In this document: piece by piece, positions 60,454-64,000 of the stretch
Layout: each line of letters begins with the position of its first letter
Position numbering within the stretch: position 1 is the stretch's first letter
DNA from: Microlunatus phosphovorus NM-1
GTDB taxonomy: Bacteria; Actinomycetota; Actinomycetes; Propionibacteriales; Propionibacteriaceae
Assembly: GCF_000270245.1 (NCBI RefSeq)
Contig: NC_015635.1
Span: forward strand, 3,534,001-3,598,000
DNA length: 64,000 nucleotides
Direction: 5' to 3'
Notes under the pieces: generated by a model
The model's input: the letters and a program-made list of their open reading frames with translations, nothing else
What the model was told of the DNA's origin: nothing
The model's database searches: none
Made by a program: the position numbers and the translations under genes

Positions 60454-61296
60454 ATGACGATCTATCTGGGTCTTCCGAGTGTCTCGGTGCCTGCATCAGC
60501 GGAGCAGACACCGAACGCTCGGTCGCGGCGGCTGGCCGCGGTCCGTGACGGGATGCTCGGCAGCGTGCACTCCTGGGAACTCGTCACGGCCGTGGACGGC
60601 CCCGGCACTCGGCTGACGATCTTCCTGGCGGGTTGCGCGCTGCGTTGCCGGTATTGCCACAACCCGGACACCTGGAGCATCCGGCACGGTCGAGACACCC
60701 CGCTCGAGGAGGTGCTCGCGCTGATCGATCGGTACCAGAAGATCATGCGCGTCACCGGTGGCGGCGTCACCCTGTCCGGCGGCGAGCCGCTGCTGCAGCA
60801 CGCTTTCGTCCGGCGCATCTTCCGGCGCTGTGCCGAACAAGGCATCCACACCGCACTGGACACGTCTGGCTTCTTGGGTTCCTGGGCCTGCGATGACCTG
60901 CTGAGCGACACGTCGCTGGTGCTGCTGGATGTGAAGTCCGGCCTGCCGGACGTCTATCGCACGGTCACCCGGCGTGAGCTCGAGCCCACGCTCGAGTTCG
61001 GCCGACGGCTGGCTCGGCTCGACCTACCGATGTGGATCCGGTTCGTGCTCGTGCCCGGTCTGACCGACGGCTGGGAGAACGTCGAGGCGGCGGCCGAGTA
61101 TGCGGCGTCGTTGCAGCGCTTGGGGTCTGGTGGCGCAGTGGCGCGGGTGGAGGTGCTCGGATTCCACCAGCTCGGGCGGGACAAATGGCACGAGCTGGGT
61201 GAGTCGTATCCGTTGGAGGACACGCAACCGCCGAGTGCAGAGTTGCTGGAAAGGGTTCGTGAACAGTTCCGGTCGCGCGGGTTGACCGTCCGGTGA
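60454..61296 (+). CDS. pflA: Pyruvate formate-lyase activating enzyme
   Basis: 280 residues. A radical-SAM enzyme that installs the glycyl radical on PflB. The 4Fe-4S motif is FLAGCALRCRYCHNPDTW (CxxxCxxC), SAM contacts are in VTLSGGEPLLQ, and GPGTRLTIFLAG precedes the cluster. The N-terminus is about 35 residues longer than the E. coli enzyme (MTIYLGLPSVSVPASAEQ), so GTG/ATG codons further in are possible starts. No extra ferredoxin-like insert is present, as expected for PflA proper. Confidence 0.94.
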   Translation: MTIYLGLPSVSVPASAEQTPNARSRRLAAVRDGMLGSVHSWELVTAVDGPGTRLTIFLAGCALRCRYCHNPDTWSIRHGRDTPLEEVLALIDRYQKIMRVTGGGVTLSGGEPLLQHAFVRRIFRRCAEQGIHTALDTSGFLGSWACDDLLSDTSLVLLDVKSGLPDVYRTVTRRELEPTLEFGRRLARLDLPMWIRFVLVPGLTDGWENVEAAAEYAASLQRLGSGGAVARVEVLGFHQLGRDKWHELGESYPLEDTQPPSAELLERVREQFRSRGLTVR

Positions 61297-61345
61297 GTTC
61301 GGCGCCGGTGCGGCGAGCGGCTACCATCTCGGGGTCAGTGCGCAG

Positions 61346-61419
61346 GGGGCGGTAGCTCAGCAGGTCAGAGCAGGGGACTCATAATCCCTGGGTCGCGGGT
61401 TCGAGCCCCGCCCGCCCTA
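61346..61419 (+). tRNA. tRNA-Met (CAT anticodon)
   Basis: Cloverleaf: acceptor GGGGCGG with CCGCCCT (one G-U), D-arm GCTCAGCAGGTCAGAGC, anticodon stem GGGGA/TCCCT around CTCATAA (anticodon CAT), T-arm GCGGGTTCGAGCCCCGC. The anticodon-arm form suits elongator Met; a lysidine-modified tRNA-Ile cannot be excluded by eye. CCA is not encoded. Confidence 0.93.
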
Positions 61420-61586
61420 CCCCACTCCGACCAGGAGAAACACGTCGCGGACTGGTGATTCGGACTCGGGATCGTCCAGGACCACCGAGTCGAGGGATTG
61501 GCCGCGCTGCCCGCCACCACGAAACGCGATTGCTGTGGCCAGTGGGAGAGGCAAGCAGTCGCATACCCAGTGAGCGGCTTCTCCGG

Positions 61587-62477
61587 TCAGCGATTGTTCA
61601 TGCGTAGTGCCGCGACCGCGCTGACCGTGGCGTGGCCTCGCCATTCCAGGACGGCAGCGTCGGAATAGCTGGCGAAGCCCGCCGGCCACCCGCCGTCAGG
61701 AAGTTGTGCTCGTTCGAGTCGATCCAGATCGTCTGAGACTGCGTGGGGATCGAGCAGGCTGCGGAGCGGGCGTCCGGGTTCGGGCGCGTAGTGGAGGAGG
61801 TGCAGTCTCTCGCCCTCTGCTCCGCCGATGACCGGGAGTGCTCCGTCTCTCGGCACGAATCGGCTCAGGTGGCCGAGCAGTTCGTGTGCTTCCGGGTAGG
61901 TATCGGAGGCGATGTCGAGAAGTTGCAGCGCGAAGGACAGGACGTAGGCGAACGGTGCCTCGTCTGTCCGGCGGATCGACTCGAAGCAGTACCGAGTTGC
62001 CGTCGTCAGCCACGGGTGGTCCCGCACCTCGTCATCGAAGCACGCGACACGATGTGCCTCGGCCGCTACCGCAGCGGTGATCTGAAGCGATGACTCGGCA
62101 GGGTTCGCGCTCGCCCAGAACGGCGCGCAGGCGACGGGGTTGCTGATCGGCCGTGCGAACGGCAGCCCGCCATCAGGGAGCGTCACCGAGTTGAGCCAGT
62201 CAAGAAGTGCGACCGCGTGCGGCGAGGTCAGCGGATCGGCGGCGGCAAGCGCCTCGAATGCGTGCAACGCGCCGCCGGGCTGGCTTTCCGGCGCGCGGAG
62301 GTCGGGCTCAAGCCCCCACCCGTAACCTCCATCAGCGTTCCGATAGGAATCGAGTCCGCGGATGATCGCATGCCGCGCGGCATCGCTGTTTCCGATGATT
62401 GCCTCGAAGCGTCGCCGGTCGAGGATGCGCGCGTGAGAAGTCATGAAAGCGGTCGCACGGTCCAGGTTGATGCTCAT
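61587..62477 (-). CDS. Prenyltransferase/squalene-cyclase-like alpha-toroid protein (unknown)
   Basis: 296 residues from ATG 62477. It contains repeated DGG-containing turns: SYRNADGGYGWGLEPDLRAP, then LPDGGLPFARP and LPDGGWPAGFASYS, spaced between paired helices as in terpenoid-cyclase-like alpha/alpha barrels. Catalytic aspartate motifs of cyclases are not evident, so an enzymatic role is uncertain. It is followed by tRNA-Met in opposite orientation, and its start lies 86 bases past the AraC gene stop on the same strand. Confidence 0.7.
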   Translation of the reverse strand: MSINLDRATAFMTSHARILDRRRFEAIIGNSDAARHAIIRGLDSYRNADGGYGWGLEPDLRAPESQPGGALHAFEALAAADPLTSPHAVALLDWLNSVTLPDGGLPFARPISNPVACAPFWASANPAESSLQITAAVAAEAHRVACFDDEVRDHPWLTTATRYCFESIRRTDEAPFAYVLSFALQLLDIASDTYPEAHELLGHLSRFVPRDGALPVIGGAEGERLHLLHYAPEPGRPLRSLLDPHAVSDDLDRLERAQLPDGGWPAGFASYSDAAVLEWRGHATVSAVAALRMNNR

Positions 62478-62563
62478 GACCGTCAGCCTCCCAAGTCGAG
62501 GCCGCAGTTGTCTTGGACGAATCGGCCAGCGCGCCGACGCCACAGGACGTGAGCGTCAGCAAG

Positions 62564-63280
62564 TCAGGCTGCGCGGGCGAGCCCGGAGGGCGTCCTTCCG
62601 GTGAGTCGCCGGCTCTCACGGGCGAAATGGGCCTGATCGACGTAACCCGCGGTCGCGGCGGCATCGCTCAACGATGTACCTGTTCGCACCAAGTGAGCAG
62701 CACGCTGGAAGCGGTGGATCTGCATCAGCGTCTTCGGCCCGTAGCCGAACAGCGCGTTGCTGAGCCGACGCAACGACCGTTCCGACAGATCGTGGCGGAC
62801 CGCCGTCTCGCGCACAGTCAACCCATCGCGTGCTGCCCGGTCCAGCGATGCCGCGAGGCGCAGAGTGGCATGATCCGGGTCCGCCCTGGCCCACAAGGCA
62901 ACAAAGACCTGCTCGAGTGCAGCGGGCACGTCATCCTCAAACGGACGGGCAACCGCGCTGGGCACGATGACGAACTCCGACAACTCCACCCGCTGATTGG
63001 TCAGCTCGTGGGCGGGCGCACCGAGCAGCGAGCAGGCGACACCAGGGGCAAGCCGAAGCCCCCATGTCACCTCGCCGGGCCGGGTCTCGACGACCATACT
63101 TCGCGTGTCAGCACCCGCGACGACCAGACGACCTTGGAACCACATCAAGTCCATCACCCCGTCGGGGGCAATATGGTGCTCCCGGCCAGGCGACAACGCG
63201 CGCCACAACACCGCGCTCGTCCGAGCACCTCGCCGTGTCGCATAACCGGTCAGGTCGCTACACCTCCGCCCTGATGCCAT
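62564..63280 (-). CDS. AraC-family transcriptional regulator
   Basis: 238 residues. The N-terminal sensor has the DUF6597-like pattern (REHHIAPDGVMDLMWFQGRL and RLAPGVACSLLGAPAHELTN). The C-terminal two helix-turn-helix units are LTVRETAVRHDLSERSLRRL and LSDAAATAGYVDQAHFARES, the second diagnostic of AraC proteins. It lies upstream of the toroid-like gene and may activate it. Confidence 0.88.
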   Translation of the reverse strand: MASGRRCSDLTGYATRRGARTSAVLWRALSPGREHHIAPDGVMDLMWFQGRLVVAGADTRSMVVETRPGEVTWGLRLAPGVACSLLGAPAHELTNQRVELSEFVIVPSAVARPFEDDVPAALEQVFVALWARADPDHATLRLAASLDRAARDGLTVRETAVRHDLSERSLRRLSNALFGYGPKTLMQIHRFQRAAHLVRTGTSLSDAAATAGYVDQAHFARESRRLTGRTPSGLARAA

Positions 63281-63687
63281 CGTAAGTCAGGCCCCACGCT
63301 GCTTGCGGCCCCCGAAGTTTCCACCCTGTCGGCTATCGCCTCGTCTGAACTGTCACACGTCCTTGTGGGGGCGGCCCGCTGACAGGAGCTGGCCGGGCAT
63401 CGACGTAGGACCGACGCCAGATACGAAGTCAGGAAAGAGCCGTCTTCATCTCTGCTGAAGGGCACCGTGCAGGAAGCACAGGCGCACATCGCGTCGGCCG
63501 CCGGAGAGGACTGAACTGCTGTCGAATAGCAGCCTCAGCCAGCGCGCGACCCACAAGCCCGGCCGCGGCGCCCGATGCCGCTGAGCGTACGTCTCACGCC
63601 ACCGGGCCAAGAACGACGACAGACCACGCGGGAAACGTGCACGTTTCGCGCCGCCGGGCCAAGGACGACCGTAGGGCGCACCCCCAG
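63281..63687. other. Gene-free stretch with a perfect 16-bp palindrome
   Basis: About 400 bases between the AraC gene and the amidohydrolase end, with no supportable frame. It holds GAAACGTGCACGTTTC (63632-63647), a perfect palindrome. On either side lie imperfect direct repeats built on GCCACCGGGCCAAGAACGAC (from about 63598) and GCCGCCGGGCCAAGGACGAC (from about 63651). Confidence 0.5.
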
Positions 63688-64000
63688 TCAGGCGCTCCTC
63701 GCGCAGGTTCCTGAGGCGGTACGGCGGAGGGCGCGGCCGGGCAAGGCATCGGTACGAGCGCCGTCGGCGATCACCGGCGTACCGTTCACCAGCACCCAGT
63801 CGATCCCTTCGGCCTGCTGGCGTGGCTGCTCGAAGGTAGCGGCGTCTCGGACCCGATCGGGATCGAAGACCACCAGATCGGCGTGATAGCCGACCCGCAC
63901 CAGGCCACGATCGACCAGCTTCAGTCGCGCTGCCGGCCGGCCGGTGAGATGGTGCACGCAGTCGGCCAGTCCGAGCAGGCCCAGCTCGCGGACGTAGTGC
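63688..64000 (-). CDS. D-aminoacylase / N-acyl-D-amino-acid deacylase, C-terminal fragment (5' part outside window)
   Basis: The visible part reads HYVRELGLLGLADCVHHLTG and continues RPAARLKLVDRGLVRVGYHA, then DLVVFDPDRVRDAATFEQP and VLVNGTPVIADG. This is the typical end of the amidohydrolase superfamily D-aminoacylase group: last helix of the barrel, then the small beta-sandwich. The catalytic metal residues lie in the missing part. The gene enters from the right edge of the window. Confidence 0.85.
   Translation of the reverse strand, partial: HYVRELGLLGLADCVHHLTGRPAARLKLVDRGLVRVGYHADLVVFDPDRVRDAATFEQPRQQAEGIDWVLVNGTPVIADGARTDALPGRALRRTASGTCARSA

Noticed and set aside
61379-61564. Minus-strand frame ending GRAGLEPATQGL
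   Set aside because: Again an antisense tRNA artefact, opposite tRNA-Met.

Overview
The window is chromosomal DNA of a high-GC Gram-positive actinobacterium. Supporting marks are the ftsE-ftsX pair with an M23 hydrolase, a single-frame prfB, a fasR-fabD-acpP-fabF lipid locus followed by a DUF3145 gene, the ahpE-DUF3052 pair also found together in mycobacteria, and frequent GTG starts. A member of the Propionibacteriales is plausible, but the genus is inference. I count 54 protein-coding loci (intact, partial or broken), two tRNAs and three insertion sequences.

Layout. 0-3.5 kb: cell-division ABC pair ftsE/ftsX, a truncated M23 peptidoglycan hydrolase and a small DUF1059 protein. 3.6-10.4 kb: an accessory locus that looks like specialised metabolism: SARP regulator, O-methyltransferase-like enzyme, SDR, LuxR-type regulator, an alpha/beta-hydrolase that has lost its catalytic Ser and His, an FAD oxidoreductase, and the remnant of a second flavin monooxygenase. 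10.4-13.5 kb: prfB, an ABC ATPase that seems to begin at CTG, a membrane protein and a GNAT acetyltransferase.

13.58-20.85 kb: a genomic island of about 7.2 kb in the 3' half of tRNA-Val(TAC), bounded by a perfect 45-bp direct repeat. It carries a broken IS1380 copy, a translationally coupled pair (small 'DCDI' protein plus SF1 helicase), and a convergent membrane-anchored protein with a Nudix-box-like helix. It is clearly lower in GC than its surroundings, has no recognisable integrase, and is the best candidate for an undescribed defence-type system. 20.9-26.8 kb: a reductase, a hipBA module with two palindromic operators, a complete IS21 element with a 6-bp target duplication, and a DUF1905-like gene.

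26.8-31.1 kb: a 1415-residue protein with a phage-tail/eCIS-cargo-like N-terminus, a GHLLNDNLGGPG nuclease-like domain, and four super-repeats, the first three spaced 204-207 residues apart. This is the second most unusual object. 31.1-41.8 kb: housekeeping genes (peroxiredoxin, DUF3052, inositol-monophosphatase family, PHP phosphoesterase, pirin, ArsR-type regulator with a coupled serine hydrolase) and the type II fatty-acid operon. 42-54.5 kb: Tat-lipoprotein dioxygenase, S9 peptidase, YggS, a MoxR-DUF58-VWA-VWA operon, a Ser/Gly-rich membrane protein, a HAD phosphatase, a GT87 mannosyltransferase-like protein and an SMP-30 family protein.

54.7-64 kb: a secreted S33 peptidase gene split by an IS4-family element whose exact removal restores one reading frame; pyruvate formate-lyase with its activase; tRNA-Met; an alpha/alpha-toroid-like protein; an AraC regulator; and the C-terminal end of a D-aminoacylase-type amidohydrolase. 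The window therefore alternates stable chromosomal operons with recently disturbed segments.
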